From assembly GCA_030428105.1 (NCBI GenBank), contig JAUIBE010000008.1, positions 1 through 64,000 on the forward strand: DNA of 64,000 nt, in the 5' to 3' direction. The notes below the pieces were generated by a model, which worked only from the letters and a program-made list of their open reading frames with translations, was not told the origin of the DNA and searched no databases. Made by a program: the position numbers and the translations under genes. Source of the stretch: Gammaproteobacteria bacterium. GTDB lineage: Bacteria; Pseudomonadota; Gammaproteobacteria; Xanthomonadales; SZUA-36. Positions 57,311 through 64,000 of the stretch are shown here, piece after piece; position 1 is the first letter of the stretch; every line of letters begins with the position of its first letter.

Positions 57311-57362
57311 AGCGCCATCGTCGAGATGCGTTTGGTCATGGCGAAGCGGTTAAACTAGCGGG

Positions 57363-58004
57363 GTGTCACAGACCCCCGAATCAACCTACTACCGCCAGGC
57401 CCGGCCGGAACTGGTGTCCCAGATCGACGGGCCCGCAACGCGCGTGCTCGACCTCGGCTGCGGCGCCGGCATGGTGGCGGCCACGATTCGCGCAGAGTGC
57501 GAGGTTGGCGAGCTGTGGGGCGTGGAGGTGGTGCCCGAAGTGGCTGAGCAGGCGCGCCAGAACCCGGCCCTCGACCAAGTGCTTTGCGGCGATATCGAAA
57601 CCCTGATCGCGCAGTTGCCGGAGCGCTCTTTCTCTCACATCGTTGCCGGCGATGTCCTTGAGCACCTGGTCGACCCCTGGTCAGTGCTGGCCGGGTTGCG
57701 CGACCGGCTGGAGCCCGGCGGCAAGTTCATTTGCAGCATCCCGAATATTCGCAACTTCAGTTTTGTCATGGAGTTGCTGTTCCGCAAGCGCTTTGAATAC
57801 CGCGATGCGGGTGTGATGGACCGCACCCACCTGCGTTTTTTTGCCCGCAAGGATGTCGAAATCATGTTCCGCGACGCCGGCTACGAGGACATCCGCATCG
57901 GCCCGGTACGCCCCAAGAACAAGTGGCACAAGAAAGCGGGCAGGGCGCTGTTTGGCGACCTGGTGATCAAGGGTTTCCTGGTCACAGCCCGCGCACCATC
58001 CTGA
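57363..58004 (+). CDS. Class I SAM-dependent methyltransferase
   Basis: The 213-residue methyltransferase has motif I VLDLGCGAGMVAATI, motif II-like SFSHIVAGDVLEHLVDPW and the motif III region LEPGGKFICSIPNIRNF. This type methylates small molecules or sugars. It is followed 19 bases later by a family 2 glycosyltransferase, so the pair probably serves surface polysaccharide or O-antigen synthesis. The GTG start has only a weak ribosome site. Confidence 0.9.
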   Translation: MSQTPESTYYRQARPELVSQIDGPATRVLDLGCGAGMVAATIRAECEVGELWGVEVVPEVAEQARQNPALDQVLCGDIETLIAQLPERSFSHIVAGDVLEHLVDPWSVLAGLRDRLEPGGKFICSIPNIRNFSFVMELLFRKRFEYRDAGVMDRTHLRFFARKDVEIMFRDAGYEDIRIGPVRPKNKWHKKAGRALFGDLVIKGFLVTARAPS

Positions 58005-58022
58005 GCCCTGCCTGACCGTCCC

Positions 58023-59009
58023 GTGAAGCTCTCGATCATCATCGTCAATTATCGAAGCTGGGACTGTCTTGAGAATTGCCTGGATCGGCTGGCCGAGGAA
58101 TCCCCGGGGGGCGACTGGGAAGTCATTGTTGTCGACAACCATTCCGATGATGGTCGCCTGGAAGCCTTCGCCCGCCAGTATCCAGAAGTGCGCTTCGACG
58201 AGGCACCCAGCAATGGCGGCTTTGGTTATGGCTGCAATCGCGGCGCCCGGCTGGCCAATGGCAACCTTTTCCTGTTCCTGAATCCGGATGTGATTCCCGA
58301 GCCGGGTTCCATCGAAGCGCTTTGTGCGCTGAAAGCCGCAGAACCGCAAGTGGCCATTCTCTCGGCCGGCCAGGTGGATGGCAAGGGGCGCTGGCGCAAG
58401 GTGTTCGATGTGTTTCCCAACCGGCTTACCTGGTTTCGCACCACCAAGTTCATCCTTCGCCGCTTGTTTCCAGGCAAGTATCCGGACCCGCGAAAGTCCT
58501 TCGCCGGGCTGTTGGATTGCGACTGGGTTTCCGGATCGGTGTTCATGGTCGGGCGCGACGACTTCACCCGCCTGGGTGGCTGGCGACCGGATTATTGGAT
58601 GTACGTCGAAGACACGGATTTTTGCCTGCGCGCCCGGCGTGCAGGCCTGCGCGTGGCGCTGGCCGGCGATGTGCGCATGATGCATGCCCACGGCGGCGCC
58701 AGTCGGCAGAATTTCCAGATCTCGGTACTGACCCGCACCGAGGCCGCGATTTCAAAGCACGTGTTCGTGCAGCTCAATTACAGCGGACTGAACCGCGTGG
58801 TTAACCACCTGTGCGTTTTCCTGGCGCTGGTGCCCAAGCTGGTGCTGCTCAGCCTGGTGGATTTGCTGACCCTGCGCCAGGTGAAGACGTTTCGAACCCG
58901 CAGCGGCGTGTTGATGGGCCTGTTAGCGCATTACGGGCGCGTGCTTCGCACCGGAAACTGGCGCTCGCGCCAGGTTGTCCTCAAGGCGGCGCCAGAGCCC
59001 ACTTCCTAG
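58023..59009 (+). CDS. Family 2 glycosyltransferase (rhamnosyltransferase-like)
   Basis: The 328-residue GT-A enzyme opens with LSIIIVNYRSWDCLENCL and has the NGGFGYGCNRGA loop, FLNPDVIPE (metal/donor site) and WMYVEDTDFCLRARRAG. These are the marks of WbbL-like dTDP-rhamnosyltransferases that add sugars to lipid-linked glycans at the membrane. Hydrophobic segments near the C terminus may anchor it. The start is a GTG. Its TAG stop shares three bases with the TAG of the converging membrane-protein gene. Confidence 0.92.
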   Translation: MKLSIIIVNYRSWDCLENCLDRLAEESPGGDWEVIVVDNHSDDGRLEAFARQYPEVRFDEAPSNGGFGYGCNRGARLANGNLFLFLNPDVIPEPGSIEALCALKAAEPQVAILSAGQVDGKGRWRKVFDVFPNRLTWFRTTKFILRRLFPGKYPDPRKSFAGLLDCDWVSGSVFMVGRDDFTRLGGWRPDYWMYVEDTDFCLRARRAGLRVALAGDVRMMHAHGGASRQNFQISVLTRTEAAISKHVFVQLNYSGLNRVVNHLCVFLALVPKLVLLSLVDLLTLRQVKTFRTRSGVLMGLLAHYGRVLRTGNWRSRQVVLKAAPEPTS

Positions 59010-59797
59010 CCGCGTTTTCCTTCAACCCAGCCTGCCACGCAGGCGCCCAACCCTAACACTGCCCCCAAGACTGCCACCAAAACAGGTGACAAGGCCGCCA
59101 TGCACCGCACAACCGCAGTCCAGGCATCGGTTTGCCCGACGGTTTCAAACAGGATCCACAGCAATGCGGTAATCGCCGCGCCCAGCAACCAGGGCCAGCC
59201 GTGTTCCCGATAACGGAAATACAGGTAGATCGCCAGCGCGATGGTGAGGGCCAGGCTGATGTACAGGGCGTACTGGAAGCGGTACAGGGTATCGAGGCCT
59301 TCAATTTTCAGGCCCGGAACGTAGTTGTTCATGATCCGCGCCGTGATAGGTGGCAGCAGGCCGAACACCGTGCTGATCATCAGGGCTCCGTGCAGGTACA
59401 CGTTGCGCCGGTTAGCAAGGGCCAGGTAAACGAGCAGCGGCGTCGCCAGGGTGAGCAGCGCATCTCCGGTGAGCAGGGCGTGGCCAGCCTGCAGGTAAAA
59501 CGGGTGGTTGCCCATCGACTTCTGTGCGCCCAGCCAGGTGACCAGGGCGAATGCCGCAACCATCAGGGGAGTGAGCACGAAAACCAGCTTGCCAACCGTT
59601 CTGTGCAGCTGCAGTTTGCGCGCGTGCACCGAATAACTTTGTGCCGCGATCAGCAACACCCAGAGCGTGCCCGTGACACCATGCAGATGATGAATCAGTG
59701 ACGCCTTTGGCAGCATGCCGAAATAGCTTGGCCAGAAAGCCAGAACCGTCACCGGCACCAGCAAAAGCATGTAGTAGTGCGCTTTGGTGTAAGGCAT
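59006..59797 (-). CDS. Seven- or eight-helix membrane protein (DUF2306-like)
   Basis: The 263-residue protein has hydrophobic helices throughout and histidines near membrane edges (ASLIHHLHGVTGTLWV, LQLHRTVGKLVF, YLHGALMIST) that could bind heme, as in DUF2306 and related heme-handling membrane families. The function is not established. ATG 59797 is chosen because GGAG lies seven bases upstream (inside a CGCTCCGGAGCG palindrome). The frame extends further, but the upstream part looks non-coding. Confidence 0.8.
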   Translation of the reverse strand: MPYTKAHYYMLLLVPVTVLAFWPSYFGMLPKASLIHHLHGVTGTLWVLLIAAQSYSVHARKLQLHRTVGKLVFVLTPLMVAAFALVTWLGAQKSMGNHPFYLQAGHALLTGDALLTLATPLLVYLALANRRNVYLHGALMISTVFGLLPPITARIMNNYVPGLKIEGLDTLYRFQYALYISLALTIALAIYLYFRYREHGWPWLLGAAITALLWILFETVGQTDAWTAVVRCMAALSPVLVAVLGAVLGLGACVAGWVEGKRG

Positions 59798-60001
59798 CGA
59801 ACCGCTCCGGAGCGATGATGGCAACCACGATACGCCCTCGAAACGCCTCTGAAAATACCCCAAGGCATTGTTTTTGCGCAAAATCACCGCGCTCAGTGCA
59901 ACCTTGCGATCTCGCCCGGATCCACCCAGGCGGTGTCTTTTGGCACTAATTCGTTCGCTCATTGGTTAGATGGGTTAGAGACCAGAGAACGGAGATTGGG
60001 C

Positions 60002-61588
60002 ATGAAAGCAGGGATAGGCGCGGCAATCCTGGTTGCCGGCATGGTGATGGCGGCACCGTTGCAGGCGCTCACTTTCGTGGTGAACTACAACCTGGACGAC
60101 ATGGGCGATCCGAATCCCTCGGATGGCGTGTGCGAGATTGGCGCAGGAACTGGCGAGTGCACGGTGCGGGCGGCCATTGACTCTGCCAACCACACGCCCG
60201 GCGGGCCCCATGTTGTCGAGATTCCCTACCTGCCTGGCGAGAGCTACCCGGTGTGGGCTACTGACGGCTTGCAACCTTATGTTCAAATGACCATACGTGG
60301 CACCGGCGCTGGCAAACCGGTGATCCAGGGCGGCCTGTTCCTCGATGGCCCCCTGTTGAATGCTGGCGATTCGATGACCATCGAAAACCTGGAGTTGCGG
60401 CCCGCCACGGTCTCCGGAACCGGCACTTCCGGCTTGTACACCAATAGCCCGAACCTCGTTTTTGCGCGTGACCTGGTCATTGTTCCGGGCCCCGGCACCA
60501 ACGGCGGCAGCGATATTGGAATTTTCGTTTTCGGCGGCAGCTTGAATTGTGCGCGATGCGAGGTTCGCGACGGCGGCTCCCTCGGCATTCGGGTATCTCC
60601 CGGCACTGCGGACGCTGCCACCTTGAGCCTGGTGAATTCCCGGGTCAGCAACAATGTCAACACCGCCAACCTCCAGGGTGCCGGCATCCGTGTGGATGGC
60701 GGCACAGTGGTCATCAAGGATTCGTTAATCGATAACAACCACGCGGTGGGAACGGGGGTTAATTCCCTTGGTAGTGGTGGTGGTATCTACATCGCTTCCA
60801 ACCCGCTGGTCGATGTGCAGATCATCAACAGCACCATCAGTGGCAACAAGGCCAACCACGATGGTGGCGGCATCTACGCCCAGCGGTTTGTGCGCCTGGA
60901 AAACGTGACAATCACCCGCAATTGGGCCAACTACGACGACGTGGGCGCTGGCACGGGCGGTGGCATTTACATCACTGATTTCACCGACGTGGTCGCGCGC
61001 AACTCCATTATTCATGGCAACTATGTGCCTTGCCCTCCAGGCGTTCCCCTGTGTTTCCTGGATGGCCGTAACTGCGATGACACCCAGGGCGGCACCATCG
61101 GGCTTTCCAGTTATGGTTGGGTGATGGTGGGAAATGACGCTCATTGCCCCATCACTGACCTGTCCGGCGAGCCCAACTACACCAGTTCGGCCATTCCCCA
61201 CCTCGGTCCGTTGACCCAGTTGGGTGGGCAGCATCCTGTGCACCCCATCAACGACACCGGCGCAGAAGCCGATGGTGGTGATCCGGGCGGTTGCACATAC
61301 ACGCTCGATGTTGGAGGTGTCGATACGACGTTTCCGCTTCTGCTGGACCAGCGCGGCGCGCCGCGGCCTGTGGACAGCGACCCGAATCCGTTTGACGGCG
61401 ATTCCTGCGACATCGGCGCTTTCGAGGCCAAATGCTTTGGCGACGACCCGGACGGCGACTACGTCGGCAGCCAGTGTGATGTTTGCCCGTTCGATTTCGA
61501 TCCCTTGCAGGAAGACAGCGACGAAAACGGGGTGGGCGATGCCTGCGAAGGGCCTGCGGATGCCTTCTTTGTCAGCGGCTTTGAATAA
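60002..61588 (+). CDS. Exported right-handed beta-helix protein with CSLREA-like start
   Basis: The 528-residue protein has a signal peptide (AILVAGMVMAAPLQA-LTF), then the CSLREA-type start DGVCEIGAGTGECTVRAAID. Parallel beta-helix coils follow (about 100-400; NSRVSNNVN, DSLIDNNHAVG, NSTISGNKANHDGGG and similar). Near the end is a thrombospondin type 3-like calcium repeat (DPDGDYVGSQCDVCPFDFD), and the last residues are AFFVSGFE. The beta-helix suggests surface or secreted polysaccharide binding; no catalytic residues are assigned. The short ..SGFE tail recurs on secreted proteins of related bacteria and may be a sorting mark. ATG 60002 has GGAG upstream. Confidence 0.88.
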   Translation: MKAGIGAAILVAGMVMAAPLQALTFVVNYNLDDMGDPNPSDGVCEIGAGTGECTVRAAIDSANHTPGGPHVVEIPYLPGESYPVWATDGLQPYVQMTIRGTGAGKPVIQGGLFLDGPLLNAGDSMTIENLELRPATVSGTGTSGLYTNSPNLVFARDLVIVPGPGTNGGSDIGIFVFGGSLNCARCEVRDGGSLGIRVSPGTADAATLSLVNSRVSNNVNTANLQGAGIRVDGGTVVIKDSLIDNNHAVGTGVNSLGSGGGIYIASNPLVDVQIINSTISGNKANHDGGGIYAQRFVRLENVTITRNWANYDDVGAGTGGGIYITDFTDVVARNSIIHGNYVPCPPGVPLCFLDGRNCDDTQGGTIGLSSYGWVMVGNDAHCPITDLSGEPNYTSSAIPHLGPLTQLGGQHPVHPINDTGAEADGGDPGGCTYTLDVGGVDTTFPLLLDQRGAPRPVDSDPNPFDGDSCDIGAFEAKCFGDDPDGDYVGSQCDVCPFDFDPLQEDSDENGVGDACEGPADAFFVSGFE

Positions 61589-61606
61589 GCCCGGTCGGGC
61601 CTATTC
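61583..61606. terminator. Dyad spanning both stop codons of converging genes
   Basis: The arms GAATA(a)GCCCG and CGGGC(c)TATTC with a GT centre cover the TAA of the beta-helix gene and the TAG of trmL. It is a likely bidirectional terminator, although no long T run follows on either strand. Confidence 0.4.
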
Positions 61607-62065
61607 GTAGCCCAGCTGTCGCCAAGCCTCATACACCACCACTGCCGCGGCATTGGAGAGATTCATGCTGCGCGAGCCTTCACGCATGGGAATGCGAAGG
61701 CAGTGCTCGTCACCGATTGACTGCCTGATCTCTGCTGGCAAGCCCTGGGTTTCGGAGCCGAACAACAGCACATCTTCATCGCGGTAGCGGATGTCACTGT
61801 GCGCCCGTGTCGCCCTGGTGGTCAGCGCCAGGATGCGGCGCTTGCCCATTGCTTGCAGGAACGCTTCGTAGTCTGCGTGTTCAGTCATTACGCAGGCGTC
61901 CTTGTAGTCCAGCCCGGCCCGCCGAAGGCTTTTCTCATCCACCCGGAACCCCAGCGGGTGAATCAGGTGCAATGCCGCCCCGGTATTGGCGCACAGGCGC
62001 ATGATGTTGCCCGTGTTGGGCGGGATTTGGGGGGTGTGCAGGGCAATGTGAAGCACCAGGAGCAT
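61601..62065 (-). CDS. trmL: tRNA (cytidine(34)-2'-O)-methyltransferase
   Basis: The 154-residue SPOUT-fold enzyme methylates the wobble ribose of tRNA-Leu anticodons. The family signature is complete: [32 protein letters not shown] and [19 protein letters not shown] with the knot in the last block. The start may be the ATG at 62065 or a GTG nine bases on. It stands alone, converging on the beta-helix gene. Confidence 0.96.
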   Translation of the reverse strand: MLLVLHIALHTPQIPPNTGNIMRLCANTGAALHLIHPLGFRVDEKSLRRAGLDYKDACVMTEHADYEAFLQAMGKRRILALTTRATRAHSDIRYRDEDVLLFGSETQGLPAEIRQSIGDEHCLRIPMREGSRSMNLSNAAAVVVYEAWRQLGYE

Positions 62066-62141
62066 TCCGGTTCAAACCAGGTCTAGAGCATAGCCCAGTC
62101 GCTCCGTGGCTGGCACCCCGGAAGGCAAACTGCAAATTTCG

Positions 62142-62170
62142 GGAACCTTTGGCGGCTTGCTGCATCTTTG
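62142..62170 (+). promoter_or_regulatory. Candidate ECF (RpoE-like) sigma promoter
   Basis: GGAACCT at 62142-62148 is followed after 16 bases by TCTTTG (62165-62170). This is close to the RpoE-type pattern GGAACTT-N16-TCnnA. Transcription would start about 35 bases before the ferritin-like gene. Because the third gene of this unit is an ECF sigma factor, the promoter may be read by that factor itself. Confidence 0.5.
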
Positions 62171-62212
62171 GGGCAAAAGGGAATGAAACCCTAGAAACCA
62201 AAGGAAAAAGCA

Positions 62213-62818
62213 ATGAAACCGTTGATCAAGCAACCCCAATCCACCGCTCTTGTTACTCAAACCGCGCAAGCCACGCGCAGGAAATTCCTCAAGCAAAGCG
62301 GGGCCGTCACGTTTTCCGGCCTCGCCATCGCCATGCTGGGCGGTGCCTCGCATGCCCACGCGGCTGGAACCAGCGATGAGGCAGCGCAGCAGGATATCCG
62401 CATCCTCAACACCGCGATTGCGGCCGAACACGAGGCAGTGGCGGCCTACCAGGTGGGTGCGGAAAGTGGACTGCTCAGCAGCGAGGTGTTGTCCGTTGCC
62501 GTGGCCTTCCAGGGGCACCATAAGGAACACGTGGATGCGCTGGTCAAGGCGGTCAGGAGCCTGGGTGGCACTGAGGTGGAGCCTTTAGCCCAGTACCAGT
62601 TTCCGGTGGAAAAACTGAAGCAGCAATCTGATGTTCTGCAGTTTGCCGCCGGCCTGGAGCGCGGCGCGGTGAGCGCATATGCCGGGGCCATTCCTGTTTT
62701 CGACAACCGCGACCTGGCTGGAGCCGCAGCCAGCATTCTTGCCGACGAGGCGATGCACTGGGCGGTTTTGCGCCACGCGCTGGGTCTCGACCCGGTACCA
62801 GGCGCCTTTTTCTCCTGA
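62213..62818 (+). CDS. Tat-exported ferritin-like protein
   Basis: The 201-residue protein has a twin-arginine signal (TRRKFLKQSGAVTFSGLAIA, cleavage near AHA-AGT) and a four-helix ferritin-like domain. Possible metal ligands are AAEHEAVAAYQ, GHHKEHVDAL, LERGAVSAYAG and DEAMHWAVLRHAL, as in DUF4439-type proteins. Tat export fits folding with metal before transport. A role in periplasmic iron binding or peroxide handling is inference. AAAGGAA precedes the ATG, and the cytochrome c gene starts 22 bases after its stop. Confidence 0.85.
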   Translation: MKPLIKQPQSTALVTQTAQATRRKFLKQSGAVTFSGLAIAMLGGASHAHAAGTSDEAAQQDIRILNTAIAAEHEAVAAYQVGAESGLLSSEVLSVAVAFQGHHKEHVDALVKAVRSLGGTEVEPLAQYQFPVEKLKQQSDVLQFAAGLERGAVSAYAGAIPVFDNRDLAGAAASILADEAMHWAVLRHALGLDPVPGAFFS

Positions 62819-62840
62819 GCGGATCCAGGCGGGCAGTCGC

Positions 62841-63257
62841 ATGTGGCGTATTCACAAGTATGCAGCCGGGTTGCTGCTGGTCTGCGGGACTGCAGTTGCA
62901 GAAGCGGGTGGCGGTGACCTGGTCACCGCCAGCGCTCAAGGCGAACAGGTATATGCACGTTGCGCAGGGTGCCACTCGCCGGACCGGAATCGGGCCGGGC
63001 CGATGCACTGCGGACTGCTGGGGCGCCTTTCCGGTACAGTGGAAGGGTTTAGCTATTCCGAAGCCATGCGCCAAGCCGAGATCACCTGGAACACCGAGAC
63101 GCTGGACGCCTTTCTGGAAGACCCCACCGGCTATGTCCCAGGTACATCCATGGGCATAAGTGGCATCAGCGATGCCGGCCAGCGGCAAGCACTGGTTGCC
63201 TGGCTTTCGACCTTGACCATCGGCTCGGCCCTGTGCCCGCCGGGCGCCAAGCCTTGA
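62841..63257 (+). CDS. Small periplasmic cytochrome c
   Basis: The 138-residue class I cytochrome c has a signal peptide (LLLVCGTAVA-EAG), heme site CAGCH (C41-H45) and likely axial Met in GTSMGISGI. It resembles cytochrome c2/c550-type proteins and has no further domain. It lies between the ferritin-like protein and the ECF sigma factor (29-base gap), suggesting a shared redox job. The ATG at 62841 is set by the signal peptide; the ribosome site is weak. Confidence 0.92.
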   Translation: MWRIHKYAAGLLLVCGTAVAEAGGGDLVTASAQGEQVYARCAGCHSPDRNRAGPMHCGLLGRLSGTVEGFSYSEAMRQAEITWNTETLDAFLEDPTGYVPGTSMGISGISDAGQRQALVAWLSTLTIGSALCPPGAKP

Positions 63258-63286
63258 CTAGCGGGGCAGAAACCGGGAATGAATCG

Positions 63287-64000
63287 ATGAATGAACAAGC
63301 CAGCCCAAACCTGGAAAGTGCCGGTCTTGACGAGGCCGAGGCGGTTGCCGCGGTGTTGGCAGGAAACCTGGGCGCCTTCGAGCGCATCATGCGCGCCAAC
63401 AACCAGCGCCTGTTCAGGGTGGCGCGCAGCATAGTCAGCGACGACGCTGAAGCCACTGATGTGGTCCAGGAAACCTACCTGAAAGCCTTCCAGGGCCTGG
63501 CGAAAATCGAAGACCCCCATCGGTTGTCGCACTGGCTGGCAAAAGTGACGCGTAACGGTGCGCTGCAACGCCAGCGAAAGGGCAAGCGGGTGCAACTGAT
63601 GGACCATTCAAGTATGGACAACGTGGTTAGTTTCTCCGCCACTAGGGGTGCGGGTGACTCGCCCGACCGGCGCCTGGCCAACAGCCAGCTTCGAGCGGTG
63701 CTCGAGCGCTGCATTGATGAGCTTCCGGAAACCTTTCGCTGCGTCTTTATTCTGCGGGCCGTCGAACACTGCAGCGTACAGGCAACCGCCGAGATTCTGG
63801 ATATCAAGCAAGCCACGGTAAAAAGCCGCCTTCACCGTGCAAAGCAGATGCTGCAACAGCGCTTGCTGGATTTCAGCGACCAGTCGAATGTCGCGATTCA
63901 CGAGTTTGCAGGCGCGCGCTGTGATGCCCTGGTTCGCAGCGTGATGCAGGCGTTACAGGCCACCTCGCTTCCTCCTGGGCCGGGTGGCTCTGCGAAAGAC
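63287..64000 (+). CDS. ECF RNA polymerase sigma factor (3' end outside window)
   Basis: The frame is open for 238 codons to the window edge. Region 2 is seen in GNLGAFERIMRANNQRLFRV, DDAEATDVVQETYLKAFQGL and HWLAKVTRNGALQRQRK. Region 4 is ELPETFRCVFILRAVEH, then SVQATAEILDIKQATVKSRL and HRAKQMLQQRL. It is already longer than most ECF factors (about 190 residues), so a C-terminal extension exists. An anti-sigma gene probably follows beyond the window. It belongs to the same unit as the ferritin-like and cytochrome c genes. Confidence 0.92.
   Translation, partial: MNEQASPNLESAGLDEAEAVAAVLAGNLGAFERIMRANNQRLFRVARSIVSDDAEATDVVQETYLKAFQGLAKIEDPHRLSHWLAKVTRNGALQRQRKGKRVQLMDHSSMDNVVSFSATRGAGDSPDRRLANSQLRAVLERCIDELPETFRCVFILRAVEHCSVQATAEILDIKQATVKSRLHRAKQMLQQRLLDFSDQSNVAIHEFAGARCDALVRSVMQALQATSLPPGPGGSAKD

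Noticed and set aside
59803-59814. CGCTCCGGAGCG palindrome as an RNA thermometer or switch
   Set aside because: It contains the ribosome site, but the stem would be only four base pairs with a tetraloop, too short to support a claim.

Overview
The window is about 64 kb of GC-rich, densely packed chromosomal DNA. It looks like a free-living, aerobic, Gram-negative gammaproteobacterium. Supporting signs are outer-membrane proteins of several families (TonB receptor, DcaP-like, OprO/P-like, Tsx-like, OmpW-like, and a patatin fused to a barrel), a monomeric NADP isocitrate dehydrogenase, TrmL, PPK2, DUF3300/DUF2950, and secreted proteins with a WWN-type C-terminal domain, a CSLREA-like start or a terminal ..SGFE tail. 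That last combination is familiar from Xanthomonadales/Wenzhouxiangella-like bacteria, but the taxonomic placement is inference. I found no tRNA, rRNA, CRISPR array, insertion sequence, integrase or phage gene.

Layout. 1-6397 (-): a giant exported repeat protein, cut by the window edge. 6.6-11.4 kb: periplasmic M3 peptidase, two unknown proteins, an exported dienelactone hydrolase and a short decayed gene. 11.5-17.8 kb: monomeric icd, a CadC-type regulator with TPRs, a cupredoxin protein and a class V aminotransferase. 17.9-25.8 kb: a divergent unit with a TonB receptor and alpha/beta hydrolase on one side, and on the other a TetR regulator, acyl-CoA ligase, two MaoC-like proteins, a degenerate crotonase and a GT90 glycosyltransferase. 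25.8-32.9 kb: a membrane protein, an amidase and DcaP-type porin pair, an exported glutaminase and a PlpD-type patatin autotransporter. 32.9-40.0 kb: an OmpW-like protein, then a purine salvage block (two divergent phosphoribosyltransferases, two tandem MFS carriers, guanine deaminase, Tsx-like channel). 40.4-46.2 kb: DUF3300-DUF2950, then PPK2, an 88-aa protein, a solute-binding protein and an OprO/P porin. 46.4-49.5 kb: a small charged exported protein, a lone receiver domain and a NarL-type two-component pair. 49.7-52.9 kb: two exported amidohydrolases. 53.0-57.3 kb: an overlapping operon with a diheme cytochrome, a DUF2628-like protein, a membrane protein with a Rossmann-like tail, a GFA protein and an exported DUF4350-like protein. 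57.4-61.6 kb: methyltransferase, GT2 glycosyltransferase, a membrane protein and a beta-helix protein. 61.6-64.0 kb: TrmL, then a Tat-exported ferritin-like protein, a cytochrome c and an ECF sigma factor that runs off the end.

How the genes work together (inference from order and spacing). The purine block holds every step from outer-membrane entry to deamination and ribosylation of guanine. The OprO/P-SBP-PPK2 run suggests phosphate or polyphosphate handling. The TetR-centred block looks like uptake and CoA-dependent breakdown of an ester or acid. The last three genes follow a sequence resembling an ECF-type promoter, which suggests self-regulation. No single locus is clearly a new defence or mobile system. 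The best candidates for undescribed biology are the 52984-57310 operon, the ferritin-like/cytochrome/ECF unit and the PPK2 unit.
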